Of a stretch of 64,000 bases of DNA, positions 37,562-47,261 are shown piece after piece. The stretch's first letter is position 1. The number at the start of each line of letters is the position of its first letter. This DNA is from Ensifer sp. IC3342 (GTDB lineage: Bacteria; Pseudomonadota; Alphaproteobacteria; Rhizobiales; Rhizobiaceae), in contig NZ_JADYVE010000018.1 in assembly GCF_020193655.1 (NCBI RefSeq), positions 1-64,000 of the forward strand, read 5' to 3'. The position numbers and the translations under genes were made by a program. A model generated the notes under the pieces. It was not told the DNA's origin. It saw only the letters and a program-made list of their open reading frames with translations, and did no database searches.

Positions 37562-37601
37562 CCGAAAACTTGGATATTGAATTCGAGGGGGGGAGAGAGT
37601 T

Positions 37602-39110
37602 TTGGAAGCTCGGGTCACCGCGCATTCGCGCTATACAATCGCGGACATAGATAAGCGGCTATACGGATCGTTCCTGGAGCACTTGGGTAGGGCTGTCTAT
37701 ACAGGCATTTACGAACCAGGCCATCCGACGGCGCTCCCCAACGGGATGCGCAAGGACGTAATCGATCTCGTGCGGGAACTCGATACGCCGATTTGCCGCT
37801 ATCCAGGTGGCAATTTCGTGTCGGCCTACAATTGGGAAGACGGCATTGGGCCGAAAGAGGGCCGTCCGACGCGCCTTGATCTCGCATGGCGCACCTCGGA
37901 ATCTAACCAGGTCGGTATCCACGAGTTCGCCGAATGGGCTGAGGCTGCTGGCACCGAAATGATGCTGGCGGTCAATCTGGGCTCGCGCGGTCTGGACGCC
38001 GCACGGAACTTCGTCGAGTACGTGAACCATCCGGGCGGCAGTCAGTGGTCGGACCTGCGCCGCCAGAACGGGCGCGCGGAGCCTTGGAATGTCAAGCTGT
38101 GGTGCCTTGGCAACGAAATGGACGGGCCGTGGCAGGTGGGTCATAAAAGCGCCGCCGAGTATGGCCACCTCGCAAACGAGACCGCGAAGGCCATCCGAGC
38201 CTTCGACGACAAGCTTGAACTTGTCCTTTGCGGATCATCCCACTCCGATATGGCGACCTATCCTCGGTGGGAGGCAACGGTCCTCGACGCGACATACGAC
38301 CAGGTCGACTACATCTCCCTCCACATGTATTTCGAGAACTACGAGAAGAGAACTTCAGAATTTCTCGCTCTTCCGGAAAAGCTCGATCGCTACATCGGCA
38401 CCGTCAGTGGTGTTATCGATTTTGTGAAGGGCAGCAAACGATCCAAGCGAGACGTCAAGATTTCCTTCGACGAATGGAATGTCTGGTATCACGAGCGCAA
38501 GAACGACGCGAAGCGGATGCGAGAATGGAATTGGCCTCATGCGCCGGTTCTCCTCGAAGACATATACAACTTCGAGGATGTGCTCCAGGTCGGGTGCATC
38601 ATCAACACCTTCATCCGCCGCTCGGACGTCGTGCGAGTCGCCTGCATAGCGCAGTTGGTCAACGTGATCGCGCCGATCATGACCGAGCCAGGGGGTAGTT
38701 CCTGGCGTCAGACGATCTATCATCCCTTCCATCTGGCATCTCGCTACGGTCGAGGCACCGCGCTACAACTCGACGTCGACTGTGCGACTTATGTCTCCAA
38801 CGTTTCCGAAGCTGTGTCCTATCTCGATATCGCCGGCGTTCATGACGGCGACGCGGGCACTCTCACCTTCTTTGCGGTCAATCGCCACTCGTCCGAATCG
38901 GCAAGCATCAAGCTCGCCGTGGAGCGCTTCGGAACCATCAGGGGCGTCGAGCACACCCTGATCAAGCACGACGATCTCGAGGCCCGGAATACCAAAGACA
39001 ATCCGGACAATGTCTCGCCGCGCAAGACGTCCGATGCGGTCATGGACGGCAACAGTGTGAGTGTTTCCGTTCCGCCATACTCATATTCGATGATCAGAAT
39101 TCAACTTTAA
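37602..39110 (+). CDS. GH51 alpha-L-arabinofuranosidase
   Basis: A 502-residue glycoside hydrolase with TTG start at 37602, directly after a purine-rich ribosome site. Residues about 155-175 contain the acid/base motif WCLGNEMDGPWQ, and residues about 290-300 the nucleophile motif ISFDEWNVWY. It removes terminal alpha-L-arabinofuranosyl units. No signal peptide is present, so it acts in the cytoplasm on imported arabino-oligosaccharides. The following ABC transporter would supply them. Confidence 0.92.
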   Translation: MEARVTAHSRYTIADIDKRLYGSFLEHLGRAVYTGIYEPGHPTALPNGMRKDVIDLVRELDTPICRYPGGNFVSAYNWEDGIGPKEGRPTRLDLAWRTSESNQVGIHEFAEWAEAAGTEMMLAVNLGSRGLDAARNFVEYVNHPGGSQWSDLRRQNGRAEPWNVKLWCLGNEMDGPWQVGHKSAAEYGHLANETAKAIRAFDDKLELVLCGSSHSDMATYPRWEATVLDATYDQVDYISLHMYFENYEKRTSEFLALPEKLDRYIGTVSGVIDFVKGSKRSKRDVKISFDEWNVWYHERKNDAKRMREWNWPHAPVLLEDIYNFEDVLQVGCIINTFIRRSDVVRVACIAQLVNVIAPIMTEPGGSSWRQTIYHPFHLASRYGRGTALQLDVDCATYVSNVSEAVSYLDIAGVHDGDAGTLTFFAVNRHSSESASIKLAVERFGTIRGVEHTLIKHDDLEARNTKDNPDNVSPRKTSDAVMDGNSVSVSVPPYSYSMIRIQL

Positions 39111-39157
39111 GATCAATCGGTAGCGACGACACGCTGCTTGTCTGGGAGGAAAGTGAC

Positions 39158-40432
39158 ATGCCGAATTGGTTTAAACTTACGAAGGCAGTGCTTCTGGCGG
39201 GAGGTCTCATGACCTCCGTCGCCCACGCCGAGGAGACCGTCACATGGTGGGACTTCTTCGGCGGCGGTGACGGCGTTCGCATGAAACAAATGGTCGCCGA
39301 CTTCAACGAGGCCCACAAGGGCAAAATTAAGATCGATGCGACCACGCTGGAATGGGGAACGCCATTTTACTCCAAGGTCCAAACCTCCGCGGCGGTTGGC
39401 GAAGCCCCTGATATCATGACGTATCACGCCAGCCGCATCCCGCTGGCGGTGAAGCAGGGCATTCTGCAGGAAATCACCGCCGACGACTGGAAAACGATGG
39501 GCCTCGGACAATCTGACTACGCCCCCGCGACTTGGGAGGCTGTGAGCATCGACGGCAAACAGTATGCGGTGCCGCTCGATACGCACCCAATCGTCCTCTA
39601 TTATAACAAGGACCTGCTCAAGAAAGCCGGAGTTCTCGGCGACGACGGCAAGCCGAAGGGTATGGACTCGCGTGAGAACTTCACCGCGACGCTGAAGGCC
39701 TTGAAGGCCGCTGGGGTCAAGTTCCCGCTTGGCTCGGTGACCGCGGACGGCAACTTCATGTTCCGCACCGTCTATTCCTTCATGGGCCAGCAGGATGGTG
39801 AGCTCATGACGGACGGTGAGTTTCTTGCTGGTGACAGCGCAAAGAAGCTCGAAAACTCTCTTGCCGTTCTGTCCGAATGGACGAAGGAAGGGCTTCAATC
39901 CACCTATACGGACTACCCTGCGACCGTGGCGCTCTTCACATCGGGTGAAGCTGCGATGATGATCAACGGGGTTTGGGAAGTCCCGACGATGACGGACCTC
40001 AAGAAGAACGGCAAGCTCTTCGAATGGGGAGCCGTCGAACTGCCTGTAATCTTCAAGCATCCCTCCACCTACGCCGACAGTCACACCTTCGCGCTCCCTG
40101 CGAACAAGGGCAAGGACATGAGTCCCGAGAAGCGCGCCGCGGTTCTCGAGGTCATGAGCTGGATGTCGAAGAATTCCTTGTTCTGGGCGACGGCAGGGCA
40201 TATCCCCGCATATGGTCCCGTCACGAACTCGGCCGAGTATAAGGCGATGGAGCCGAACCACACATACTCTTCGCTCACCGCGAACATGATCTTCGATCCC
40301 AAGACTCCGCTGGCGGGCATCGCTGGGCCAATTTTTGACGTGATGTCGAATTTTTTCGTGCCGACGCTCAATGGTGAAATGGAGCCCGCGAAAGCGGTCG
40401 AGGAGATCAAGACCGGTTTGGCCGACCTTTGA
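39158..40432 (+). CDS. Sugar ABC transporter substrate-binding protein
   Basis: A 424-residue family 1 binding protein with a signal peptide of about 22 residues (ending AHAEE). VTWWDFFGGGDGVRMKQMV and TYHASRIPLAVKQGILQEI are typical of oligosaccharide-binding proteins. It lies 47 bp after the GH51 gene, and arabino-oligosaccharides are the probable ligand. A hairpin follows its stop. Confidence 0.9.
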   Translation: MPNWFKLTKAVLLAGGLMTSVAHAEETVTWWDFFGGGDGVRMKQMVADFNEAHKGKIKIDATTLEWGTPFYSKVQTSAAVGEAPDIMTYHASRIPLAVKQGILQEITADDWKTMGLGQSDYAPATWEAVSIDGKQYAVPLDTHPIVLYYNKDLLKKAGVLGDDGKPKGMDSRENFTATLKALKAAGVKFPLGSVTADGNFMFRTVYSFMGQQDGELMTDGEFLAGDSAKKLENSLAVLSEWTKEGLQSTYTDYPATVALFTSGEAAMMINGVWEVPTMTDLKKNGKLFEWGAVELPVIFKHPSTYADSHTFALPANKGKDMSPEKRAAVLEVMSWMSKNSLFWATAGHIPAYGPVTNSAEYKAMEPNHTYSSLTANMIFDPKTPLAGIAGPIFDVMSNFFVPTLNGEMEPAKAVEEIKTGLADL

Positions 40433-40440
40433 CGACCCGA

Positions 40441-40470
40441 GGCCCAGGCAGTCAATCCTTCGCCTGGGCC
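40441..40470 (+). terminator. Intra-operon hairpin after the binding-protein gene
   Basis: GGCCCAGGC (40441-40449) pairs with GCCTGGGCC (40462-40470) around a 12-base loop. It lies between the binding protein and first permease, as does the hairpin at 3310-3337. No long T tract follows, so mRNA stabilisation or partial termination is expected. Confidence 0.55.
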
Positions 40471-40501
40471 ATCCTCGTCTGAAAGGAAGTGGAGCGGGAG
40501 G

Positions 40502-41389
40502 ATGATGCTCAGAAACCGGCGCAACGAAGCGCTCTTCGCCTTGGCGCTCGTCGCGCCGTTCGTCGCCATTTACGGACTTGTGTTCGTCTATCCGACGATC
40601 AGGCTTTTCATGATAAGCCTCACAGATGCGCCCCTGATTGGCGATGGAAACTTCGTCGGGTTCGACAACTACGCACGCCTTCCTTCTGACCGACGGTTCG
40701 GCACCGCGGTGTGGAACACGGCCTACTTCGTACTCATCACCGTCGTCCCTGGAACGCTTGTGGCATTCGCAATAGCACTCGGCGTCAATCGTCTTGCCGG
40801 ACGACTTCAGGCAGCCATACTCGCTCTGTTCTTCTTGCCATATATTCTTCCGGTCTCGGTCGTATATCTCCTCTGGGATTGGACACTGAACTTCCAGTTC
40901 GGCATCGCGATGTACCTTTTCGACATGCTCGGCATCGCGCGCATCCCCGTTTTCAAGTCGACCGCCTGGTTCATGCCCGCCGTCGGCATAATCACAATCT
41001 GGTGGACCGCTGGATTTTCCATATTGTTGTTCCTCGCCGGATTGCGAACCATCCCGACGGAAATCTACGAGGCTGCGGCCTTAGACAACGCCGGCAGATG
41101 GTCGACCTTCCGCCGGATCACTTGGCCTTTGATGTGGCCAATCACGGCGCTCGTATTGACCATCCAGTTGATTTCGCAGCTCAAGATTTTTGACCAAGTC
41201 TACCTCTTCTCAGTCGGCGGACGACCGAACGACAATGTGGTCCTGGTCTATTATGTCTTTCAGCGAGCGTTCCAATCGGATCAGGGAGGCAGGGCGGCAG
41301 CCGTCGCGGTGGTCCTATTTGTGATCGTCATTGTCGTGTCGGTTTTGAATTTTCAGCTGACACGCCTTTCGGGAGGGCGGGACCGATGA
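40502..41389 (+). CDS. ABC transporter permease, sugar (MalF-type)
   Basis: A 295-residue membrane protein. The N-terminus has a transmembrane helix (ALFALALVAPFVAIYGLVFV) and the EAA-type loop is IPTEIYEAAALDNAGRWSTF. The start follows GGAGCGGGAGG. The stop overlaps the next permease by 4 bp (ATGA). It is part of the arabino-oligosaccharide importer. Confidence 0.92.
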   Translation: MMLRNRRNEALFALALVAPFVAIYGLVFVYPTIRLFMISLTDAPLIGDGNFVGFDNYARLPSDRRFGTAVWNTAYFVLITVVPGTLVAFAIALGVNRLAGRLQAAILALFFLPYILPVSVVYLLWDWTLNFQFGIAMYLFDMLGIARIPVFKSTAWFMPAVGIITIWWTAGFSILLFLAGLRTIPTEIYEAAALDNAGRWSTFRRITWPLMWPITALVLTIQLISQLKIFDQVYLFSVGGRPNDNVVLVYYVFQRAFQSDQGGRAAAVAVVLFVIVIVVSVLNFQLTRLSGGRDR

Positions 41390-42228
41390 CCGCGACAACA
41401 GCGCGCCGGCTTAACGCCATCGGCCTCATTATCACTGTCATAACCGTCTTCTGCGCTATCATCTGGGCGTTTCCCCTCTACTGGGCTGTGATTTCGTCAC
41501 TGAAACCTGAGCACGAAGTCGTCAGGCCCTATATCGAGCTCTGGCCCGAGACTTTCACCGTTTCGCACTATGTGTTCGCCTTGACTGAGACAGAGATCGG
41601 GCGGTGGTATGTCAATTCCATTCTCACGGCGATAGCCGTCACGGTGCTGACTGTCAGTTCGTCACTGTTCTGCGGCTACGCCATCTCGCAGCTGAACTTT
41701 CCGTTTCGGAATGTCTTGTGGTGGCTAATCTTGGCGAGCTTCATGGTCCCCATGCAGACCCTGATCGTGAACCACTTCGAATTGGTGGCCGGTCTTGGCC
41801 TAATCAATACCTGGAGTGGGATCGTGCTCCCGCAGCTCATTCATCCCGTCATCATCATCGTCTACAAGCAATTCTTTGACGGCGTGCCGAAGGATTTTCG
41901 CGAGGCCGCGGTTATGGACAATGCGTCTGAATGGCGGATTTTAACCAAGGTCTATATTCCTATGAACTGGGGTGTGACAACGGCGCTCTCGATCGTCTGC
42001 TTCATCTGGTCCTGGAACTCGTTCTTGTGGCCATTCCTTGCGGTGACCAAGACTGACATGATGACGATTACTGTGGGGATCACGCAGGTGAACGATGCCT
42101 TCGGGGTCTATTATGCAAGGCAGCTTACTGCGGCGGTTCTCGCCGGCCTTCCTGTGGCGATGGCTTACCTAATCTTTCAGCGGCGCGTCACTGAAGCGAT
42201 CACACTGTCAGCGGGTATTAAAGGCTAG
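41386..42228 (+). CDS. ABC transporter permease, sugar (MalG-type)
   Basis: A 280-residue membrane protein with the EAA loop VPKDFREAAVMDNASEWRIL and a C-terminal GIKG typical of MalG-type permeases. It is coupled to the preceding permease. It ends 74 bp from the convergent ATPase gene, with a hairpin between. Confidence 0.92.
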   Translation: MTATTARRLNAIGLIITVITVFCAIIWAFPLYWAVISSLKPEHEVVRPYIELWPETFTVSHYVFALTETEIGRWYVNSILTAIAVTVLTVSSSLFCGYAISQLNFPFRNVLWWLILASFMVPMQTLIVNHFELVAGLGLINTWSGIVLPQLIHPVIIIVYKQFFDGVPKDFREAAVMDNASEWRILTKVYIPMNWGVTTALSIVCFIWSWNSFLWPFLAVTKTDMMTITVGITQVNDAFGVYYARQLTAAVLAGLPVAMAYLIFQRRVTEAITLSAGIKG

Positions 42229-42255
42229 AACGTTATTCTCCGGCTGGCGCTTGCA

Positions 42256-42285
42256 CGGACCTCCGATTTAGTGATTGGAGGTCCG
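42256..42285. terminator. Bidirectional terminator between convergent genes
   Basis: CGGACCTCC (42256-42264) pairs perfectly with GGAGGTCCG (42277-42285) around a 12-base loop. It lies in the 74-bp gap between a permease gene and the convergent ATPase gene. Short T- or A-rich runs flank it, so it can serve both directions. Confidence 0.7.
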
Positions 42286-42302
42286 CTGTATTTGGACGCG
42301 TA

Positions 42303-43388
42303 TCAGATTGCTTGATAGGATTTCCCGTCCGCATCAAAGAGGTGAACGGCCAGAGGGTCGAGTCCTACGCGCACGCGATCTCCCGGACGGACTTCGGAAC
42401 GCCCCCCATCCTGAGCGATAAGCTGTGAACCGTCCTCAAGCGTGCAATATGCTAGCGTCCGCTCGCCGAGTTGCTCGACGACGCCAACCTGTGCCTCGAT
42501 CGAGGGACGAGAGGGATCGTTTTCGCCAGTCATGATCCGGACCGCCTCTGGCCGTATGCCAAGATCGAACCTGCCTGGCGCGGGCACAGGGGCCTCAATC
42601 TCGAGTTCGAACCCGTTCCCGAACCTGATGGGTGTCCGCCCTGGACGGATGACATCGACCGAAAGGAAATTCATTCCTGGGCTTCCGATGAAACCTGCGA
42701 CGAAGCGGGACGCGGGTTTGAGGTAAACCTCCATTGGTGTCCCGATCTGCTCAATCTTGCATTGGTTGAGCACAACGATCCGATCTGCCAGCGTCATCGC
42801 CTCCGTCTGGTCGTGCGTGACATAGATCATCGTAGACTTCATCCGCTGGTGAAGTTGCGCCAGTTCGACGCGCGTCCTCACGCGCAGCGCGGCATCGAGG
42901 TTCGACAGAGGTTCGTCGAAAAGGAACGCCTTTGGCTCCTTCACGATCGCACGCCCTATGGCGACGCGCTGCCTTTGGCCACCAGATAGCTGCGCGGGTT
43001 TGCGAGAAAGCAGGTTTTCCATCTCGAGCATCCGCGCTGCCGTCAAGACCCGCGTCTCGATCTCCGCTGCCGGAAGCCCGATGTTCTCAAGCCCGAATGC
43101 CATGTTGTCCCGCACCGACATGTGCGGATAAAGCGCGTAGTTCTGGAAAACCATCGCTACGTTGCGCTGGCCGGGCGGCAGGGCTTCGCTGCGCATGCCG
43201 CCGATCGTCAGAGAGCCGGAGTCGATTGTCTCCAGACCGGCGATCATCCGAAGGAGCGTTGATTTTCCCGACCCCGATGGTCCCAGAAACACCATCAGTT
43301 CGCCGGCGTTCACCGTCAGGGATATGTTGCTGATCACCGATACCGAGCCGAAGCTCTTGGAAACGTTCTCCAGACGAATTTCCGCCAT
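42303..43388 (-). CDS. ABC transporter ATP-binding protein (UgpC/MsmK type)
   Basis: A 361-residue CUT1 ATPase. Walker [10 protein letters not shown], signature [14 protein letters not shown] and Walker B AFLFDEPLSNLD are present, as is a C-terminal TOBE domain. It lies on the opposite strand, convergent with the permease genes, so it is transcribed separately from the rest of its transporter. Its placement points to the arabino-oligosaccharide importer, or to a shared multi-importer ATPase. Confidence 0.92.
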   Translation of the reverse strand: MAEIRLENVSKSFGSVSVISNISLTVNAGELMVFLGPSGSGKSTLLRMIAGLETIDSGSLTIGGMRSEALPPGQRNVAMVFQNYALYPHMSVRDNMAFGLENIGLPAAEIETRVLTAARMLEMENLLSRKPAQLSGGQRQRVAIGRAIVKEPKAFLFDEPLSNLDAALRVRTRVELAQLHQRMKSTMIYVTHDQTEAMTLADRIVVLNQCKIEQIGTPMEVYLKPASRFVAGFIGSPGMNFLSVDVIRPGRTPIRFGNGFELEIEAPVPAPGRFDLGIRPEAVRIMTGENDPSRPSIEAQVGVVEQLGERTLAYCTLEDGSQLIAQDGGRSEVRPGDRVRVGLDPLAVHLFDADGKSYQAI

Positions 43389-44038
43389 GTATTCCTCCCA
43401 AATGTCTGCATCATTCTTTCCGGTATGTATCGGAAGTCAAGATATCGTCTCCAACAAACGCCAGGCGGCGAGCACACAAATGTGGAACCAACGTAAGGGA
43501 GAACACCTCGGCCGATGTCTCCCGTTGGCGGTTCCTGGCGTGGCCGCTGGCTAAGCGTACCGACGGCTTTTATAAGCTCGGGCAGGTGGTGTGGACGACC
43601 GAAATGGGGCGCACAGCGGTCGTTCGTGAAGCGTGCCGGCAACGACTGGACCGGGTGGACTGCGGAAGTTCGAGCGAACGAGCGAATCGGCCGCTAAGCG
43701 GGACCTTTCGGCCATTCGTGCCGGCCCGTACTAGCTCGCGGTGGCGGCGGGGCGTGGCCGACGCGCGGGCACATCCACGCGGTCGTCAGGACGCCGAATG
43801 GCAACGACTACGGCAAGGACTTGCTGCGCCAGCACCACGAAGCACACGCCCATGATCCAGGGCACGGCCACCGCCAACCCTTCGGAATAAGAGTGGCTCG
43901 ACATCGTACGCAAAGGCTCAACGAAACATGAACTTCCGAGTCGGAACGCTTGAGAGGGAAGAGGATTCCAATTGACTATTCGGGGTTAACGTGTCGCGTC
44001 CCCTCGACGTGGCTCCCTCGCATGTCCCGCCAACTGCT
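43389..44038. other. Spacer with dispersed repeat and possible membrane-protein remnant
   Basis: About 650 bp. It contains copy B of the 51-bp repeat (43606-43656) and, on the minus strand at 43731-43913, a 60-codon frame with one hydrophobic helix ([20 protein letters not shown]) and a basic tail. The frame may be the end of a lost membrane protein. No intact gene is apparent. Confidence 0.4.
43606..43656. repeat. 51-bp dispersed repeat, copy B
   Basis: Starts GGGGCGCACAGCGGTCGTTC and ends GACTGGACCGGGT, as does copy A at 14539-14589. The middle differs by several bases. Both copies read in the same direction. Confidence 0.6.
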
Positions 44039-44722
44039 TCAATTGCTCGGCTTCCCCGCACTGCAATGCTGCTGGATGAAGTCCGACAGGAAGGTTGAAG
44101 CGTGAACGCACCTCCGATGCACAGCGATCGCCTGAGGCACTTTCGAGAATGTCCCCTCAACAACGCGGAAACCTGGATTCTCTTCGCAGAAACGTGACAG
44201 GGACTCGGTCAAGCCCGCAGCCGCATCGCACTGGGAGGATACAAGCATGTCCAGGGCGGATGCGGGATTTTCGGTATGGAGGAGGATTGCATTTCTAATC
44301 TGTCGCTCAAGCTGCTTTGTATACGCAGCGGTTCTGGCGGCGGCAATGCGCACCCCTTCGACGTCAACATGCTCCACGCTGCCTAGCGGGCTACTGTCCG
44401 ACACCAGAAAGCTGGCGGTCACCGTGGTATAGGGGGGCGAGAAGGAGAACCTGTCGGCACGTGACGGATCGGAAGCAATGAACGCAACGTCCCACTCGTT
44501 GCCTTCGGCAGCCGCAAGAATGTCAGCGGCCGATCCGTATCGAACCAGCGACAAACTGCAGTCGAGTTCTGCCGCAAGTGCGATCGCGATCTGCGCGCTC
44601 GGCCCTGTTAGAACGCCTGTCACTGGATCGAGTTGGACAAGTGCGGCATTCGACATGTTGACCGCCGCTCTGATGACTCCCGTCGGTGCGATTTCGGTGA
44701 GGAGTTCATCACGTTCCGGCAT
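44039..44722 (-). CDS. Family 3 binding-protein-like protein without signal peptide
   Basis: A 227-residue protein from the ATG at 44720-44722 (the upstream extension in this frame overlaps the aldolase gene). [34 protein letters not shown] and [21 protein letters not shown] are typical of amino-acid-binding proteins, yet no signal peptide precedes them, so it should stay in the cytoplasm. The start overlaps the aldolase stop by 14 bp. It may sense a pathway intermediate or represent an enzyme recruited from the binding-protein fold. Confidence 0.72.
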   Translation of the reverse strand: MPERDELLTEIAPTGVIRAAVNMSNAALVQLDPVTGVLTGPSAQIAIALAAELDCSLSLVRYGSAADILAAAEGNEWDVAFIASDPSRADRFSFSPPYTTVTASFLVSDSSPLGSVEHVDVEGVRIAAARTAAYTKQLERQIRNAILLHTENPASALDMLVSSQCDAAAGLTESLSRFCEENPGFRVVEGTFSKVPQAIAVHRRCVHASTFLSDFIQQHCSAGKPSN

Positions 44723-45500
44723 CGCGGTACGCTCCTTGCGATGCAAATCGTGCCGCGAGTGCTTCCGATCCCCTTGCCAGAACAGCGACATCGACACCAA
44801 CGGCAGTAAATAGTGTTCCCAGTGAGATGCACCGTGCCGCGAACTTCTCATCCGGGGTAAGAATGCCCGCAGGCTTACCCAACGCTTTCAAGCGTTCAAT
44901 CGCGTCGACAATTGCATCGACCACTTCCGGGTGGCTCGGTTGGCCCCTGTGTCCGAAACTCGCTGCTAGGTCTGCCGGTCCTACGAATACCCCATCCACT
45001 CCCTCTACCGAGGCAATCGACTCGAGGTTGCCGAGCGCTTCCCGCGTCTCAACTTGCAGCAACAGGCAAATTTCCCGTTCCGCATTTTGCGCATAGTTCG
45101 CAACTCGGCCGAAACGAGTGGCGCGCGTCAGGGCAGAAACACCACGAATTCCATCCGGAGGATATCGCACCGCCGCGACTGCGGCTTTCGCCTCTTCCGC
45201 GTTCTGAACGTAGGGAATGAGCAGTGTCTGAACGCCAATATCCAGGAAACGTTTGATGAGAACGGGGTCGTTGATGGCCGGGCGGACGACTGGGGAAACG
45301 TCGTATGGTGCGACCGCTTGCAATTGTGGCAGGACGGTCAGAACGTCACCCGGAGAATGTTCCGTGTCGAACAGGAGCCAATCGAAACCTGAAGGCGCGA
45401 CGATTTCCGCGGCGTAGTTTCCCGGCAGGCCACACCACAGGCCGATCTGACTTTGACCAGCAAGAAGCTTCTGCTTGAACCGATTGACAGGATGTTCCAT
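44709..45500 (-). CDS. HpcH/HpaI-family aldolase
   Basis: A 263-residue class II aldolase. DTEHSPGD (catalytic His), [10 protein letters not shown] (metal-binding Glu), [13 protein letters not shown] (metal-binding Asp) and the loop Arg region are all visible. The family cleaves 4-hydroxy-2-oxo acids to pyruvate and an aldehyde. It follows the hydratase gene by 8 bp and precedes the signal-less binding protein, so the pair act on successive steps in ring-cleavage catabolism. Confidence 0.9.
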   Translation of the reverse strand: MEHPVNRFKQKLLAGQSQIGLWCGLPGNYAAEIVAPSGFDWLLFDTEHSPGDVLTVLPQLQAVAPYDVSPVVRPAINDPVLIKRFLDIGVQTLLIPYVQNAEEAKAAVAAVRYPPDGIRGVSALTRATRFGRVANYAQNAEREICLLLQVETREALGNLESIASVEGVDGVFVGPADLAASFGHRGQPSHPEVVDAIVDAIERLKALGKPAGILTPDEKFAARCISLGTLFTAVGVDVAVLARGSEALAARFASQGAYRDAGT

Positions 45501-45508
45501 CTAGCACC

Positions 45509-46291
45509 TCACACGAACGACACGCCGATGGAGCCAACAGGGCCATAGTCGGCCTGAATGACATCACCTTTCGCGATATCGACAGGACGCGTGAAGGAGC
45601 CGGCCAGGACTATTTGTCCCTTCCTCAGACCACCGCCCACAGCATGAAGTTTGTTGACCAGCCACGCGATGCCGGCTGCCGGATGTCCCATGATCGCCGC
45701 CGACACGCCCGACTCCTCGATGATGCCGTTCTTGGAAAGAGTCGCTCCGACCCAACGGATATCAATGTCCATCGGGCGAATTATACGGCCGCCAACGACG
45801 AGGGCGCCGAAAGCCGCGTTGTCCGCAATGGTATCGGTGATCGCTCGAGGGACTTCGGTCCGGTAGTCGATAATCTCGAGCGCCGGGACAACGAACTCGG
45901 TCGCACGCATGACGTCATAGATCCTGGTGCCGGGCCCGACGAGATCCTCACCCATAACAAAGGCCAGCTCGACCTCGAGGCGCGGCTTGATAAACAAGTC
46001 AGCCCTGATCTGCGCTCCGTCGTTGTAAAGCGCATCGTCAAGAATGCAGCCGTAGTCCGGCTCCGTCATCTTCGAAGCCATCTGCATTGCGCGTGACGTC
46101 AGGCCAATCTTATGCCCGACGATCCGTGCGCCCTTGGCTACCCTCGCCTCCGCCCACAACGCCTGAATTCGGTAGGCGTCCTCGAGTGCGAGGTTCGGGT
46201 AGGTCTCGCTAGGCTGTGTGATCGGCTTGCGCTCGATTTCAGCTTTGAGCAGCGCGTCTGCCGCGGCCCGGCGTTCTTCTTCGGTGATCAT
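45509..46291 (-). CDS. 2-oxo-pent-4-enoate / 2-oxohept-3-enedioate hydratase-type enzyme
   Basis: A 260-residue member of the MhpD/HpaH family. GHKIGLTSRAMQM, PDYGCILDDALY and the PRLEVELAFVMGEDL metal-binding region are clear. It adds water to 2-oxo-alkenoic acids in the cytoplasm to make the aldolase substrate. It is 24 bp from the dioxygenase gene upstream and 8 bp from the aldolase downstream. Confidence 0.9.
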   Translation of the reverse strand: MITEEERRAAADALLKAEIERKPITQPSETYPNLALEDAYRIQALWAEARVAKGARIVGHKIGLTSRAMQMASKMTEPDYGCILDDALYNDGAQIRADLFIKPRLEVELAFVMGEDLVGPGTRIYDVMRATEFVVPALEIIDYRTEVPRAITDTIADNAAFGALVVGGRIIRPMDIDIRWVGATLSKNGIIEESGVSAAIMGHPAAGIAWLVNKLHAVGGGLRKGQIVLAGSFTRPVDIAKGDVIQADYGPVGSIGVSFV

Positions 46292-46315
46292 ATCGTTTGC
46301 TCTGCTGATCGTGAT

Positions 46316-47209
46316 TTATTTGATCGGGGGACGCGGCAAAACGGCTTCGCCGGGCTCCATGACATAGGTGTAGTCGAGCGAGAACCACGGACCAGGAATA
46401 TCCGCTTCGGTCGGATGGGGCTCCTCATGACGAATGAAGTCGCCGGTCAGCGCTGCCGTGACACCGAACTGAACATCGGAGTCGATGTTCGGATCGCTGG
46501 GATCGAAGACCTGGGAAATCAGCGTCTTGTATCCATGCTTGAAGATCAGTGCGTGCAGGTGCGCTGGTCGGTACGGATGGCGTCCCTGAGCTTTGAGCAG
46601 GCGTCCGACCACGCCATCGACCGGTATCGGATACCCGACCATCTTGACGGTCCTGAACCAGAACCGACCTTGCTCGTCGGTCATGAATTTTCCGCGCAAG
46701 TTCATCTCGGCCTGGTCCGGGTCCTGGTTTTCATAAAGACCGACGGGAGATGCATGCCACACATCCACTTCGGCGCCGGCAATTGGCTTACCGTCGCGGT
46801 CAACGACCTTGGCATGCACGAACAAGGGGGTGCCCGGCGTCTCGGATCGGATGATCGTCCCGCCATTTTCAACTCGCGGAGAGTTGAGGCGCCAGAATGG
46901 GCCCAACAGCGACTGGGAGGTCTCAGTCTGTCCTCTGTCGCCATTGTTCAGCAGGCAGACAAGTGAAGACACGCCAAGAGAACCGGCCATCAGCACAAAC
47001 TCGTTGTGGTGATCAGTATGCAGCTTCCCGATCTCATTCAGCATGGCTGTCGCCTCCCGAAACTCGACCTCCGTCAGTCGAACCTCGCGCACGAAGGCAT
47101 GAAGATGCTTGACCATCGCCACGAGGATTTCTCGCAGGCGGGGGTCGTCAGTGCGATCCATCACAGCGAGGACGGCTGGTGTCAGATCGCTTTCAGTTTT
47201 GATCACCAT
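46316..47209 (-). CDS. Intradiol ring-cleavage dioxygenase (hydroxyquinol/catechol 1,2-type)
   Basis: A 297-residue protein from the ATG at 47207-47209 behind GGAGG. An N-terminal helical dioxygenase_N domain (about 10-105) precedes the iron domain; SPVGLYENQDP and GYPIPVDG supply the two Tyr ligands and RPAHLHALIF the two His ligands. It opens a catechol- or hydroxyquinol-type ring between the hydroxyls. It is first in a minus-strand operon with hydratase and aldolase genes, which normally follow extradiol cleavage. Confidence 0.9.
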   Translation of the reverse strand: MVIKTESDLTPAVLAVMDRTDDPRLREILVAMVKHLHAFVREVRLTEVEFREATAMLNEIGKLHTDHHNEFVLMAGSLGVSSLVCLLNNGDRGQTETSQSLLGPFWRLNSPRVENGGTIIRSETPGTPLFVHAKVVDRDGKPIAGAEVDVWHASPVGLYENQDPDQAEMNLRGKFMTDEQGRFWFRTVKMVGYPIPVDGVVGRLLKAQGRHPYRPAHLHALIFKHGYKTLISQVFDPSDPNIDSDVQFGVTAALTGDFIRHEEPHPTEADIPGPWFSLDYTYVMEPGEAVLPRPPIK

Positions 47210-47232
47210 GTGGGCTACCTCCCGATTTCCCC

Positions 47233-47261
47233 GACTATCCAAATAATCGATTATCTGTCAA
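47233..47261 (-). promoter_or_regulatory. Promoter of the dioxygenase operon with operator in the spacer
   Basis: On the minus strand, TTGACA (47261-47256), a 17-bp spacer and ATAGTC (47238-47233). The spacer contains the perfect palindrome ATAATCGATTAT (47243-47254). The same element occurs in the divergent promoter at 47397. A GntR protein bound in the spacer would block RNA polymerase. The binding protein is inferred. Confidence 0.6.

Noticed and set aside
43731-43913. 60-codon minus-strand frame with one hydrophobic helix
   Set aside because: No ribosome site, no partner gene and low-complexity ends. I keep it only as a possible C-terminal remnant, not as a gene.
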